The translations under genes and the position numbers were made by a program. This document shows positions 15,589 through 25,564 of a stretch of DNA of 64,000 nt, piece by piece. The notes beneath the pieces are model-generated. The model searched no databases and was not told where the DNA came from. It was given only the letters and a program-made list of their open reading frames with translations. The stretch covers positions 62,001 to 126,000 of the forward strand of contig NZ_CP016354.1 in assembly GCF_002240355.1 (NCBI RefSeq), written 5' to 3'. The stretch comes from Prauserella marina. GTDB lineage: Bacteria; Actinomycetota; Actinomycetes; Mycobacteriales; Pseudonocardiaceae. The stretch's first letter is position 1. The number at the start of each line of letters is the position of its first letter.

Positions 15589-17040
15589 ATGCCTGATGTG
15601 TGCCGGATGCCGATCATCTCCACGTTCTGCGCGGCCGACGCCGTGGGTGATGCGGCGGGGGAAGTCGTGGGAGACGCGGCCAGCGACGCCGCCGCGAGCG
15701 TGGCCACGAGCGCTTTCGACAAGGTCGCCGAGTCCGCCGGGGCGTGGGCGGGCGACTTGTTGGTGCGGGCGATGACGTGGTGGGTGCAAACCCCCACGGT
15801 CAACCCCGACACCGACGCGGTGCGCATCGCGCAGAGCTGGACGATCCCGATCGCGATCACGATCTTGATGGTGTCGCTGCTGTGGCAGTGCATCCGGCTG
15901 GTCCTGTCCAACCGCAAGGACCCGCTGGTCAACATCGCTACCGGTCTCGTGCGCTACGTCGTGATCGTGACCGTGGGCCTGTCGGTGCTGGCCGGGGCCA
16001 TCACAGCCGGGGACGCGTTGTCCCAAGCGATGATCGGCGAGACAGCCCGCAACTTCGGCGTCCACATGCAGGAGATGCTCACCCGCGAAGTCATTCAGAA
16101 TCCGTTCGGGTTGCTGATGATCGGCCTGCTGCTGGCGCTGGTGGCGTTCTTCCAGTGGATTCTCGGGTTCCTGCGCCAGGCGGGGATCCTGATCCTCGCG
16201 GCGATGATCCCCCTGGCGGCCTCCGGTTCGCTCAACGAGGGCACCAAGCCCTGGTGGCCCAGGTTGGCCACCGCCGCGATCGCCCTCGTCGTCTACAAAC
16301 CCATGGCCGCCTTCATCTACATGCTCGGGTTCACGTTCATCGGGGAAGGCCGTGATCTGGGCACCGTCATGGTCGGCATGATGATCCTGATCCTGTCGCT
16401 GTTCGCGCTGCCCGCGCTGATGCGGTTCTTCTCCTGGGCCGAGACCAGCATCGGGGCCCGCGCCGGCGGGGGCGGCGGCCTGGCCACCGGGGCGGCGATG
16501 ATCGCCGCAGGTGCCGCAGCCCGCAGCGGCGGGCGCGCTTCCGCGCCCGCGATGGCCGGAACCATGACCTCCACCGGGCCCGGCACCGGCGCCGGGAACT
16601 CGGGCACGTTCGGGATGCCCGGCGGCAGCCGCACCCTCGACCGGCCCACCAGCAGCAGCGGTAACGGCGACTCTGGGGTAGGCGCAGCCTCGGGGGCGGC
16701 GACCACGGCTGGTGCGGGTGCCGATCACGCACACACCGCCACCTCGACTCCTTCGGGGGCGGCCCCGGCGACGGGGCCAGCAGGTTCCACGATGGCCGGG
16801 ACCGCACCAACCAGCAGCCCATCCGGCGCGCGCGCCACCGGCGCGGCGGGAGCTGCCGCCTCCGGCGGAACGTCCTCCCCGACCGGCAGCCGAACCAGCA
16901 GCACAGGGGCTGCCGGAGCGGCGGGAGCGCTCCAGCAGGGCTATCAGGCTGGACAGGCCGCCGCGAACGAAGTCACCCGCGGCGCCACTCCACCTGCCTC
17001 TACTGGCGATGACGACACTCGCAAAGGAAAGACCCTATGA
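15589..17040 (+). CDS. VirB6-like polytopic membrane protein of the conjugation channel
   Basis: 483 residues. At least six hydrophobic helices run from about 75 to 285 (IAQSWTIPIAITILMVSLLW, YVVIVTVGLSVLAGAI, LLMIGLLLALVAFFQWILGF, AGILILAAMIPLAA, MVGMMILILSLFALPALMRF). A Gly/Ala/Ser/Thr-rich disordered tail of about 190 residues follows. This is the usual architecture of VirB6/TrbL-like proteins in actinobacterial transfer operons. It overlaps the next gene by ATGA. Confidence 0.75.
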   Translation: MPDVCRMPIISTFCAADAVGDAAGEVVGDAASDAAASVATSAFDKVAESAGAWAGDLLVRAMTWWVQTPTVNPDTDAVRIAQSWTIPIAITILMVSLLWQCIRLVLSNRKDPLVNIATGLVRYVVIVTVGLSVLAGAITAGDALSQAMIGETARNFGVHMQEMLTREVIQNPFGLLMIGLLLALVAFFQWILGFLRQAGILILAAMIPLAASGSLNEGTKPWWPRLATAAIALVVYKPMAAFIYMLGFTFIGEGRDLGTVMVGMMILILSLFALPALMRFFSWAETSIGARAGGGGGLATGAAMIAAGAAARSGGRASAPAMAGTMTSTGPGTGAGNSGTFGMPGGSRTLDRPTSSSGNGDSGVGAASGAATTAGAGADHAHTATSTPSGAAPATGPAGSTMAGTAPTSSPSGARATGAAGAAASGGTSSPTGSRTSSTGAAGAAGALQQGYQAGQAAANEVTRGATPPASTGDDDTRKGKTL

Positions 17041-18521
17041 CCACCGCACCAGAGCCGGTCACCTACGGAAACTGGCGCAAGGCCCGGGGACTGGGTATCG
17101 GGCACCTGTCCCCGGCCCAAAGTCTGGTCCTGGTGGGCTGCGTGGGCGTGCCGACCCTGGCGTCCTCACTGCTGGGCCTGATCGAGACACTGCCGCTCAT
17201 CGGCGTGGCTGTGGTGGTGGCGCTGCTGCTGGTGGTGCGGGTACGCGGCACCACCCCCGCCGAAGTCATCGTGCGCGCGGCCAGGTTCAGCATGGCCCGC
17301 AAACGCGGCTGGGCCGATCTGTCCGGCGGGATGCTCACCGACCATCCCCGCGGCCACGACCTTCCCGGTGTCATGGCCCCGCTCGCGCCACTGTCCACAG
17401 ACGACGGACGCGGCGGGAAGCAGGGCTTGCTGTGGCATCGCCGTAGCGGGCACATCACCGCAGTACTGCGCGTGTCTCCGCTCGGTGTCGAGCTGGCCGA
17501 CTCCAGCGATGTCGACGCCTGGGTCGCCAACTGGGGAGCGTTCCTCGCGGATTTGGGCTACCGGCCGATGATCGACCATGTCGCCATCACCACCGACACC
17601 GTGCCCGCCGGGGGTTCCTCCAGCCGCGACTACATCGCCGAACGTATCGACCCCACCAGTCCGCCCGCAGCGCAAGCGGTGATGCGGGAGCTGGCCGAGC
17701 TCACCCCGGACGCCGTGGCCGACGTCGACACCCGTATCTCGATCACGTTCGACCCGGCGGTGGCCCCGATCAAACCGGACGACTTGCTTGCCGCCGCTGC
17801 CGAGGTCACCCGTTGGCTTCCCGGGGTCGAGCAGATGCTCGCCCCCTGCGGCATCGCCTACAACAACCGGCTCACCGCCGAGGAGATCACCGCGATCCTG
17901 CGCACCGCCTACGATCCGGCCGCCCGCGCCGACGCCGCCCGGTCGCTGACCTCTCCCAACCGGCACGAACTTCTCCGCTGGGAAGAGGCCGGCCCCGTGC
18001 GCGCCACGGAGGAATGGGACCTATGGCGCCACGACTCCGCGATCTCGGTGACGTGGGCACTCACCGAAGCACCCCGGCAAGCGGTGATCTCGCAAGTGTT
18101 GCTGCCACTCCTGTCGCCCGGCCCCTACGCCCGCCGCGTCACACTCCTCTACCGCCCGTTTCCCGCCGAGGACGCCGCGCGCAAGCTGGAATCCGAGATC
18201 AGCAACACGGTGATCCGGCAGTGGTGGAACCGCACCACCCAGCGCGACACCACCCAGCGCGACATCGACGACAACGCCCAAGCCCGCCAAGCCGCCCGTG
18301 AGGAATCCGCCGGCGCCGGGGTCGGCACCTTCACCCTCTACGTCTCCACCTCCGTGCCCCACGCCGACTTCCTGCCCGCCGCGATCGCCGACGTCGAACA
18401 ACGAGCAGGGCAAGCGAAACTGCGGCTGCGGCGCCTCAACGGCGCCCACGCCGCAGGCTTCGCGGCCGCCCTGGGCATGGGCATCGACCCCGCCACCACC
18501 ACAGGCAAGGCCCGCCGATGA
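17037..18521 (+). CDS. SCO6880-family conjugation protein (VirB3 plus VirB4 N-terminal-like)
   Basis: Starts MTTAPEPVTYGNWRKARGLG. Two adjacent membrane helices (LVLVGCVGVPTLASSLLGLI and LPLIGVAVVVALLLVVRV) are VirB3/PrgI-like. A large cytoplasmic region follows with GGKQGLLWHRRSGHITAVLR and EWDLWRHDSAISVTWALTEA. This domain order is that of the SCO6880 family, found immediately before VirB4-like ATPases in actinomycete integrative and plasmid transfer operons. No Walker motif is present. ATGA overlaps on both sides. Confidence 0.8.
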   Translation: MTTAPEPVTYGNWRKARGLGIGHLSPAQSLVLVGCVGVPTLASSLLGLIETLPLIGVAVVVALLLVVRVRGTTPAEVIVRAARFSMARKRGWADLSGGMLTDHPRGHDLPGVMAPLAPLSTDDGRGGKQGLLWHRRSGHITAVLRVSPLGVELADSSDVDAWVANWGAFLADLGYRPMIDHVAITTDTVPAGGSSSRDYIAERIDPTSPPAAQAVMRELAELTPDAVADVDTRISITFDPAVAPIKPDDLLAAAAEVTRWLPGVEQMLAPCGIAYNNRLTAEEITAILRTAYDPAARADAARSLTSPNRHELLRWEEAGPVRATEEWDLWRHDSAISVTWALTEAPRQAVISQVLLPLLSPGPYARRVTLLYRPFPAEDAARKLESEISNTVIRQWWNRTTQRDTTQRDIDDNAQARQAAREESAGAGVGTFTLYVSTSVPHADFLPAAIADVEQRAGQAKLRLRRLNGAHAAGFAAALGMGIDPATTTGKARR

Positions 18522-20050
18522 ACTCCACCGATCCCCAAACCCACGACACCGACCATCCCGCAACCGACACCGCGCTTCTACAGCTGCCGCCGGGCATCGT
18601 CGACCCCACCACCGCGTGGGAGATCTACCGCCGCCGCCCCCGCCCAGCCTGGTGGGGCTGGCCCGTCCGCCACGGTGGACGCTCGGCCAACGTCGAAGCG
18701 GGAACCCTGTTCCAGGGCACCACCACCCAGGTGTGCGGGCTGTTTCCCTTCGCCTCCGGGTCCGGCTCCGCCCCTCGCGGCGTACCGGTCGGGCGGCACA
18801 TGTTCACCGCCGAGCCCGTCGGCATCGACATCGGCGAGTGGCTGCGCACCGGTCAGATCTCCAACAGTGGTGTCTGGGTCCAAGGACAGCCGGGTATCGG
18901 CAAGAGCGCCATCGTGAAACGCCTGGCCCTGGGCATGGCCGCCTTCGGCAACACTGTGGTGATCCCCGGCGATGTCAAAGGCGAGTACTCGCCACTAGTG
19001 GAACTGCTAGACGGCCGTGTGTTCCGCATCGGCCGTGGATCCGGGTTGCACGCCATCAACCCCCTCGACGGCGGCCCGCTGCGCGGCGCCCTCGCCCAAG
19101 CCTCCACCGCCGACGTTCGTACCGACCTCGCCGAGAAACTCCGCGCCCGCCAGATCTCCCTACTAGAGGCGTTGATCGTGATCGTGCGGCGCACCCCGAT
19201 GACCGTCACCGAACGGGTTGTCCTCGGCCGCGCCATCGACGCCGCCCTCACCGCCGCCGCGCCCGCCGCGCCGGTCATTCCCGATGTGCTGCGGGTGCTG
19301 CGCAACGCCCCCGCCGACCTGCTGGAGGCCGCGCACTGCGCCGATGCCCGCGAGTTCGGCCGCGACCAGCGCGACCTCATCAACAGCCTGCACCTGATCG
19401 TCGACGGCGCCATCAAAGGAATGTTCGACCGGCCCTCCACCGTCACCGTCGACCCCGACATCAGTGCCCTGTCACTGGATCTGTCCGAACTGGCCGATGA
19501 GGATGACGCGGTCATCGCCGCGGCGATGCTGTGCTCGTGGTCCTGGTCGGCCGCGATGATCGACGCCGCCCGCGCCAGCGCGCATGCCCGCAACGTGTTG
19601 CTCATCCAAGACGAACTGTGGCGGGCCCTGCGCGTCGCGCCCGGCCTGGTCGAGCACGCCGACCAGCTCACCCGCCTCAACCGCCACCGCGGCGTCGTGC
19701 AGATTCAGGTCACCCACTCCCTGGACGACCTCAACGCCCTGCCCACCGAAGAAGACCGCGCGAAAGCCCGCGGCATGGCCGGGCGCGCCAACGTGATGCT
19801 CCTCGGCGGCTCCACCCTGGCCGACATCACCGCCCTCGGCGACATCGTGCGCATCTCCAGCCGCGAAGCCCAGCTTGTGGCGAGCTGGTCGGCACCGGAA
19901 ACCTGGGCCACCGGAGGCCAGCACCCCGGCCGGGGTCGCTACCTGATCAAATCCGGGCAGCGGATCGGGCTGCCCGTGGAAATGCCCCTCACCCCCACCG
20001 AACGCGACCTGTTCAACACCGACACCGCCTGGCTGCGGGACCGCCGATGA
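18518..20050 (+). CDS. VirB4/TraC-like conjugation ATPase
   Basis: 510 residues. Walker A is WVQGQPGIGKSAIVKRLALG (about residues 124-143). NTVVIPGDVKGEYSPLVELL follows, and NVLLIQDELWRALR (about 361-374) is the Walker B with the DE pair. It probably powers pilus or channel assembly on the cytoplasmic face. The SCO6880-like partner upstream supplies the N-terminal half normally found in VirB4. It overlaps the coupling protein gene by ATGA at 20047. Confidence 0.85.
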   Translation: MNSTDPQTHDTDHPATDTALLQLPPGIVDPTTAWEIYRRRPRPAWWGWPVRHGGRSANVEAGTLFQGTTTQVCGLFPFASGSGSAPRGVPVGRHMFTAEPVGIDIGEWLRTGQISNSGVWVQGQPGIGKSAIVKRLALGMAAFGNTVVIPGDVKGEYSPLVELLDGRVFRIGRGSGLHAINPLDGGPLRGALAQASTADVRTDLAEKLRARQISLLEALIVIVRRTPMTVTERVVLGRAIDAALTAAAPAAPVIPDVLRVLRNAPADLLEAAHCADAREFGRDQRDLINSLHLIVDGAIKGMFDRPSTVTVDPDISALSLDLSELADEDDAVIAAAMLCSWSWSAAMIDAARASAHARNVLLIQDELWRALRVAPGLVEHADQLTRLNRHRGVVQIQVTHSLDDLNALPTEEDRAKARGMAGRANVMLLGGSTLADITALGDIVRISSREAQLVASWSAPETWATGGQHPGRGRYLIKSGQRIGLPVEMPLTPTERDLFNTDTAWLRDRR

Positions 20051-21783
20051 GCCCCCTGCCCGAGAAACCCGCCGGTCCCCGCGATCCCCAACTGCGTTAC
20101 CTGTTCGGCGGCCTGGGCCTGCTCGTGGCCGTGGCCGGCGGGGTATGGCTGTCCGCGAAACTCGGCGACACCTTCGCCGGAACCGACTCCGACATCGGCA
20201 CCAACCCGCTGGCGTGGCTGCTGCGCCTGGTCACCGGGCAGGCCACGTGGCCCGGCACCGCCGCCACCGTGAGCGCCGCCGTACTCGCCGTGCTCGCGAC
20301 CGGCCTGGCCGTGCTCGCGACCCGATTGTTCCGCCGGGTTCGGGGTCGGTCCGGCACGACGATCGATGCGCAGAGCCGCCACCTGGCCACCCCCGCCGAC
20401 GCCCGCGACCTCGGCCGTAAAGCCACCGCCAAGAAAGCGGCGCGGCTGCGGCCCGGAGGAATCGACAACCGGCCTGGACAGGCAGGGATCTACCTCGGTG
20501 ACCTGGTCGGCACAGTGCAGGACGTGCACGCCTCCTTCGAAGACACCATGGTGCTCATCGCCGGACCCCGGAAAGGGAAATCAACGATCTGGGTCATCCC
20601 CATGGCTGTGGAAGCCCCCGGCCCTGTCGTGCTCACCTCGAACAAACGCGACGTCCACGACGCCACCCGCGACGTCCGCGCCCGCACCGGGCACGTCTGG
20701 GCGTTCGACCCCAACGACAAATTGGGCCTGCGGCAGGACTTCTGGTTCGACCTGCCCGGGGAAATCACCAGCATCGACGTCGCTCGCGAAGTCGCCTCGC
20801 ACTTCGCGATGGGTGACCGTGCCGCCGATGCCCGCACCGACGCCTATTTCGACAAAGAAGGCGAGACACTGCTGGCCCGGCTGCTGCTGGCCACCGCCCG
20901 CGGCCAAGCCACCCTGTCCGACACCTTCCGATGGGTGCAAAACCCCTACGACCGCACCCCCGTCGACCTCCTAACTCGCAGCGGTGACCTGCTTTCCGCC
21001 GAAGCCCTGGAGGCCCAAGCCGAGCTTCCCGACAAGCAGCGCGAAGGCGTCTACGGCACCGCACGCTCATTCCTGAGCTGCCTGGAGAATCCCGACATCC
21101 TGCGCTGGGTCACTCCACCGAAACACACCCTGCCCCGGTTCATCGCCTCGGATTTCGTGGCCTCCACCGACACGCTGCACAGCCTGTCCGAGGAAGGCGA
21201 AGGCAGCGCCGGTCCCTTGGTGGCCGCGCTGACCACAGCGGTGTTCAACGCGGGCCGCCGTCGAGCCTCCCGCTCCCCCAGCGGGCGGCTCGACCCGCCC
21301 TGCCTGTCGATTCTGGACGAAGCGGCCAACGTCGTGCGCCTGCGGCGACTGCCCGCGCTGTACTCGCATTTCGGGTCCCAGGGGCTGCCGACGGTGACCG
21401 TGCTGCAATCGTGGTCCCAAGGCGTCGGAGTCTGGGGCGAGGCCGGGATGAAAGCCCTGTGGGGCGCGGCCACCGTTCGTATCTACGGTGGCGGCGGCGC
21501 CGACCCCGCCTGGCTGCACGACCTGTCCCAGATGGTCGGCACCTACGACCGCCCCAAAACCAGCCTCTCCACCGGACGCGGTGGCACCAACGTTAACCAC
21601 GACGCCACCGACCGCCCCATCTACCCCGTCTCCGACCTCGCCAGTCTCCCCGCAGGACGGGCCGTCGCGTTCATCTCCCAGCACCGCCCGATGCTGCTGC
21701 GCACCCGGCCCTGGATGACCGGCCCCTACGCCAACGACATCCGCGACTCGCTCGCCCGCTGGGACCCCCAGCCCTCCCTGTGA
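20047..21783 (+). CDS. VirD4/TraG-like type IV coupling ATPase
   Basis: From ATG 20047, MSPLPEKPAGPRDPQLRYLF. Two transmembrane helices lie near residues 20-36 and 75-97. Walker A is LIAGPRKGKSTIWVIPMAVE, Walker B is CLSILDEAANV, and the motif QGLPTVTVLQSWSQG with later IYGGGGADPAWL is characteristic of TraG/TraD/VirD4 proteins. It links the relaxosome to the secretion channel and pumps DNA. Length, 578 residues, is normal. Confidence 0.88.
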   Translation: MSPLPEKPAGPRDPQLRYLFGGLGLLVAVAGGVWLSAKLGDTFAGTDSDIGTNPLAWLLRLVTGQATWPGTAATVSAAVLAVLATGLAVLATRLFRRVRGRSGTTIDAQSRHLATPADARDLGRKATAKKAARLRPGGIDNRPGQAGIYLGDLVGTVQDVHASFEDTMVLIAGPRKGKSTIWVIPMAVEAPGPVVLTSNKRDVHDATRDVRARTGHVWAFDPNDKLGLRQDFWFDLPGEITSIDVAREVASHFAMGDRAADARTDAYFDKEGETLLARLLLATARGQATLSDTFRWVQNPYDRTPVDLLTRSGDLLSAEALEAQAELPDKQREGVYGTARSFLSCLENPDILRWVTPPKHTLPRFIASDFVASTDTLHSLSEEGEGSAGPLVAALTTAVFNAGRRRASRSPSGRLDPPCLSILDEAANVVRLRRLPALYSHFGSQGLPTVTVLQSWSQGVGVWGEAGMKALWGAATVRIYGGGGADPAWLHDLSQMVGTYDRPKTSLSTGRGGTNVNHDATDRPIYPVSDLASLPAGRAVAFISQHRPMLLRTRPWMTGPYANDIRDSLARWDPQPSL

Positions 21784-21805
21784 CAACACCGGCCACGGAG
21801 AACCC

Positions 21806-22231
21806 ATGACCGACCACGACACCGACCACGACACCGAGGCCGACAGCGGAACGTCATTCCAGACCTACTTCCCCGACCTCTCGACCTGGGTCACCGACTG
21901 GCTGCTGCTGGTGTGGCAACACCGGCAGACCCCATCCCAGGTGTGGTGCCCCCAGTGGTGGCAACACACCGAGGTGATCTCCCGCTTCGAGGGCATGTGG
22001 CGATCCTGGGAACTGGCCCGCCTGGACAACGCCGCCGGAATGGCCGCCTGGTGGCGCGACGTCGCCGACCACCACATGCCCGTAATCACCGACACGGACG
22101 GCCCCTTCCACCACTGCCGCACCGGCCACAACAAGGACAGCGCCACGAAGCTGCTGCTCACCGGTGAACCCCCGCCGCCGGGCTGGTTCGCCCCCGAACC
22201 CACGTCAGCATCGTCCGACACCTGGACCTGA
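21806..22231 (+). CDS. DUF4913-family transfer-region protein
   Basis: 141 residues. The core YFPDLSTWVTDWLLLVWQHR then VWCPQWWQHTEVISRFEGMW matches DUF4913 as I know it (C-x-W-W-x-H with a following Trp-rich helix). This family is common next to coupling-protein genes in actinobacterial conjugative elements. Biochemical role unknown. It starts 23 nt after the coupling ATPase. Confidence 0.7.
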   Translation: MTDHDTDHDTEADSGTSFQTYFPDLSTWVTDWLLLVWQHRQTPSQVWCPQWWQHTEVISRFEGMWRSWELARLDNAAGMAAWWRDVADHHMPVITDTDGPFHHCRTGHNKDSATKLLLTGEPPPPGWFAPEPTSASSDTWT

Positions 22232-22261
22232 CCCACCCCACTCGCCACCCGGGAGCACAGC

Positions 22262-23509
22262 GTGGAACTCGATCAAATCAGCAAAGAGGTCGCCCAATCC
22301 CTGGCCCAGCTTGCGAGCATCGCGCTCAGCCTGTCCCAGCACACCCAGCAACTCCACGCCGCGGCAGCGCAACAACAACACCGCGAACTGCGCGACCGCG
22401 AACGCATCACCCACCAGCTGGCCACCGGCCTGCGCCTCGACGACCCCGCCACGCCACCGGTTCCCGGTGCCACCGCCCGCGCCAACGACTGGTCTGCCGT
22501 CGACGACCTCGCCATCGAGGAACAATGGGTGTTTGCGGCCGTCCGCGAACACGCTGGCGACCCCGGCGCCACCTCCGTCCGCACCGTCCTCGACGACCTC
22601 CTTGAACAACGCGGCGTCGAGCGTGCCGTGCTCGACAACCTGCGCAGCGGCACGCGATTCCGGGACGCCGCCGCCACCATCAGCGCCCATCTCACCCACG
22701 CCCAGCAGACCACCCCCGAGCAGCAATCCGAGTCCCCGGCGGCCGAACCGCCCACCCTGCAAACGCCCCGCAACCCCAGCACCTACCGGCGAAGCAGCGA
22801 GCACATCCCCACCAATCTGGACGGCCGGGAGTTCGAAACCAGACAGCAGGTACACGCCCGCATCGGCCTCTGGTCCGGCCTGGCCGAGCAAGGGCAACGC
22901 AACGCCGTGATCTTCCTCGCCGAGCCGCTCTACGGCCACGACTCCGACGTCGATGACCTCTTCGATCTCACATTCCCCGAGGTACGGGACAACCGGCTCG
23001 CCGAGGCCCAGGCCGCGATGCTGCGCACCCCCACCGCCGCCACCGCTGCCGACCTGGCCTACCTTGCCGGGCGCGCGGAAGCCGCCCCCCATCGCGTCCA
23101 ACCGGAGATCACCCCCGCACTGCGGGAGGTCGCACGCGAGGTCACCCGCACCCAATTCGCCGCGGTACCGACCCTGCAACGCAAACTCGGACTCTCCCGC
23201 AGTGAAGCCACCGGCGCCCTGCAAGACCTGGAGCAGCTCGGTGTCGTCGGCCCCTCCAACGGCGACAAGGCCCGCGACGTCCTGATGCGTCCCGAACAAC
23301 TCGACACCATCCTCGGCCCGCCCGCGCCCCCCGGACCCGATCCCGCAGGCAACATCTACGCCGACGGGTCTCCCGCCGCACGTATCGCCGGGGCCAGCTA
23401 CCCCGACTCCGCGCAGGAGGCCGTAACCCGCGCCCGTCGCAGCCGCGCCACCCCTCCGCGTCCAGCGCCGAAACCCACCCGGCAACGCGACCGCGACCGG
23501 AACCGGTGA
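22262..23509 (+). CDS. Transfer accessory protein with FtsK-gamma-like C-terminal winged helix
   Basis: GTG start, 415 residues. Residues 1-60 are a coiled-coil-like Gln/His-rich helix. The middle is helical and Pro-rich. Residues about 290-350 read TRTQFAAVPTLQRKLGLSRS EATGALQDLEQLGVVGPSNG DKARDVLM. The LQRKL, A-x-x-L-Q-D-L-E and VGP-x-x-G-x-K-x-R-x-VL pattern is that of the FtsK/SpoIIIE gamma domain, which reads KOPS/SRS octamers. FtsK pump motifs are absent. It may give the transfer machine sequence or polarity recognition. It converges with the relaxase gene, leaving 4 bp. Confidence 0.7.
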   Translation: MELDQISKEVAQSLAQLASIALSLSQHTQQLHAAAAQQQHRELRDRERITHQLATGLRLDDPATPPVPGATARANDWSAVDDLAIEEQWVFAAVREHAGDPGATSVRTVLDDLLEQRGVERAVLDNLRSGTRFRDAAATISAHLTHAQQTTPEQQSESPAAEPPTLQTPRNPSTYRRSSEHIPTNLDGREFETRQQVHARIGLWSGLAEQGQRNAVIFLAEPLYGHDSDVDDLFDLTFPEVRDNRLAEAQAAMLRTPTAATAADLAYLAGRAEAAPHRVQPEITPALREVAREVTRTQFAAVPTLQRKLGLSRSEATGALQDLEQLGVVGPSNGDKARDVLMRPEQLDTILGPPAPPGPDPAGNIYADGSPAARIAGASYPDSAQEAVTRARRSRATPPRPAPKPTRQRDRDRNR

Positions 23510-23513
23510 CCAT

Positions 23514-25064
23514 TCACCGGTCGCGCTGATCCCGATCCGCCCGATCCCGCCGCACCTTCGGTACCCGTCCCGCGTTCCCCGCCTCCGGGGCCGCGTTCCC
23601 TCGGCCGGGGCGATCGGCCGAGCCGCGCGCGGCCAGGATCGCCGCCCGCCCAACCCCGTGCGGGCCCGCCGCACCGGCCTCGACGCTCGCGCCGAGGCCA
23701 CGGAGTTCGGCCGCGGCCGCCGCCGCCATCCGCGCGGCCCCCGCCGCGTCCCGCGCCGCGTTCGCGCGCGCCACCGCATCCGAGAACCGCATCAACTGTT
23801 CGATCAACACCGCGACCGTCGCCATCCCACCGCGGCCACTGATCGCCGCCGTGGTCATTACCGAACACGCCGCCCGCATCGCCGGTGCACCAGGACTCGG
23901 GGCCCCGCGCCGCTGTCCATGCGGCATCTCCGCCGCCCGGGACAACCACAGCCCCGCCCGTCCCAACATCGCCTGTTCCCGCGCCGGCGCGCGCGTGGAC
24001 AACCCCGCCACCGCCTCCGCGGTCTCCCGCGCGATCGCCCGCCACGCCTGAACATCCGACAGCGGCGTCACCGCCAGCACTCGCTCAAACTCCGCCAAGT
24101 GCTGCTGCGCCAGCGGCCACACCGACTCGGCGCGACTCCCGCGCACCCCCGCTCGCCGCTCGCTCCCGCGTCGCGACCAGACACCCAGCGCATCCGCAGG
24201 ATCATGCCCATCCCACCGGTTACGGATCGCGGGCAGCGTCAGATCGAGGGCAAGGTTCCCGCCGCCGAACCACACCGGTGTCTGCCCAGATTCGGGTGGC
24301 AACGCCACCGAATACCCCACCACAGCCGACCGGCCGCCGCGCTCGTAGCGAGGCCGCACCAGCACCCCCTGGCCCCGCAACAACCGAACCCAGTCCGCCT
24401 CCGACTCCGCCGGGCCGACCGAGGCACGCACCAAGCGTTCCAACCGGTCCCGGTCCACCTCGGAACGCCCGGCGCGCTCGGCGCGATCCCGTTCCCCATG
24501 CTGCCAGCCGCCACGGCCGGCAACCTTGCGCTGCGTCTTCACCACCAAGCCCAGCGTCGGATCGTCCTCCAACTCGGCACGCACGGCCGCCATCTTGTAG
24601 CGGTCATTCCACGTCGAGGCGATCGTCCCGTTCTCCCGCGCGCGGTGTACCACCAGATGAATGTGATCCCGTGGCCCGTCCGCGCTGCGCGCGAGTCCGT
24701 GGTGCACGGCAATCCACCGGCAGTCCTCGAAACCCAGCGCGGCCACCGTCTTACGCGCCACATAGGCCCACTGCTCATCCGACAGGCGCGGATCGTCCGG
24801 ATGCAACGAAATCGGCACGTGATACACGAACCCCTCCGCCGGGGGCGGCATCTCCCGCAACCGCGCAGGAGCCTCCATCTCGTGCGCCAGCCCCATCTGC
24901 TCCGACGGCTCACGGATCTCGATATCGGTGACGTCGCTACTCCACGCCGCCACGATCCGCTGATCAGTGTGCTCCTCAAACCGGCCCGGCCCGGCCAAAT
25001 ACGCCAGCAAACCCACCAACCGGTCCCGCGTATTCGGCTTCCGCGCCGCGTGCTTCACGATCAC
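23514..25064 (-). CDS. MobA/VirD2-like relaxase
   Basis: Starts MIVKHAARKPNTRDRLVGLL, 516 residues. The metal-binding cluster is WIAVHHGLARSADGPRDHIH LVVHRA (H-x-H and a further H), near residues 115-140. The candidate catalytic Tyr is in LLAYLAGPGRF or VYHVPISLHPDD. The N-terminal half is the nicking domain; the C-terminal half is an Ala/Arg-rich helical tail. It should cut and covalently hold the oriT strand. It overlaps MobC by ATGA. Confidence 0.85.
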   Translation of the reverse strand: MIVKHAARKPNTRDRLVGLLAYLAGPGRFEEHTDQRIVAAWSSDVTDIEIREPSEQMGLAHEMEAPARLREMPPPAEGFVYHVPISLHPDDPRLSDEQWAYVARKTVAALGFEDCRWIAVHHGLARSADGPRDHIHLVVHRARENGTIASTWNDRYKMAAVRAELEDDPTLGLVVKTQRKVAGRGGWQHGERDRAERAGRSEVDRDRLERLVRASVGPAESEADWVRLLRGQGVLVRPRYERGGRSAVVGYSVALPPESGQTPVWFGGGNLALDLTLPAIRNRWDGHDPADALGVWSRRGSERRAGVRGSRAESVWPLAQQHLAEFERVLAVTPLSDVQAWRAIARETAEAVAGLSTRAPAREQAMLGRAGLWLSRAAEMPHGQRRGAPSPGAPAMRAACSVMTTAAISGRGGMATVAVLIEQLMRFSDAVARANAARDAAGAARMAAAAAAELRGLGASVEAGAAGPHGVGRAAILAARGSADRPGRGNAAPEAGNAGRVPKVRRDRADRDQRDR

Positions 25065-25564
25065 CGGGCACCACCGCGGCGCGGATCAAGCCGCGCGGCA
25101 ACCCCATCAAACCGGGCCACATACTCCACCAGCCGCCGCACCGCCATCGGCACCTCAGCAGGAACCGACCCCTGCGCCTGCGCGACCCTCGTCAACCGAT
25201 TCAGGTTCTCCGCAGCCCGCCGCAACACCCGCGTCACCCCCAACACCTCCGCCGCCAGCGTCTCCCGCTGAGCCACACTCATCCCCTGGCCCTCGCGCGT
25301 ACTCATCACCGACGCCACCAGAAACGACGGCTTCGACAAGCCCGCCGCCGCAGCCGCGATCTCCACAAACTCCAGTTCCTCGTCGCTCAACCGCACCGTC
25401 ACCTCATGCGGACGACCCCCCGGAACCCGCTGCCGACGCAACCCCGAACCCTGGCGACTCAGCCGCACAGCACCCTCCCCAGAACCCGCAAACGCGGAAC
25501 AGACCTGCCCCTTCCCCAGCCCAGCGCAGCGACCGGACCACCGCAGTGTGGCCCGGACCGACAC
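25061..25564 (-). CDS. MobC-like relaxosome accessory protein
   Basis: Read from ATG 25564, but internal GTG starts nearer RLSRQGSGLRRQRVPGG are possible. The core PHEVTVRLSDEELEFVEIAA AAAGLSKPSFLVASVM is a ribbon-helix-helix of the MobC/NikA type. The helical C-terminus contains VTRVLRRAAENLNRLTRVAQ, matching the conserved MobC segment. It binds near oriT and helps the relaxase. ATGA overlap with the relaxase supports one operon. Confidence 0.8.
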   Translation of the reverse strand: MSVRATLRWSGRCAGLGKGQVCSAFAGSGEGAVRLSRQGSGLRRQRVPGGRPHEVTVRLSDEELEFVEIAAAAAGLSKPSFLVASVMSTREGQGMSVAQRETLAAEVLGVTRVLRRAAENLNRLTRVAQAQGSVPAEVPMAVRRLVEYVARFDGVAARLDPRRGGAR

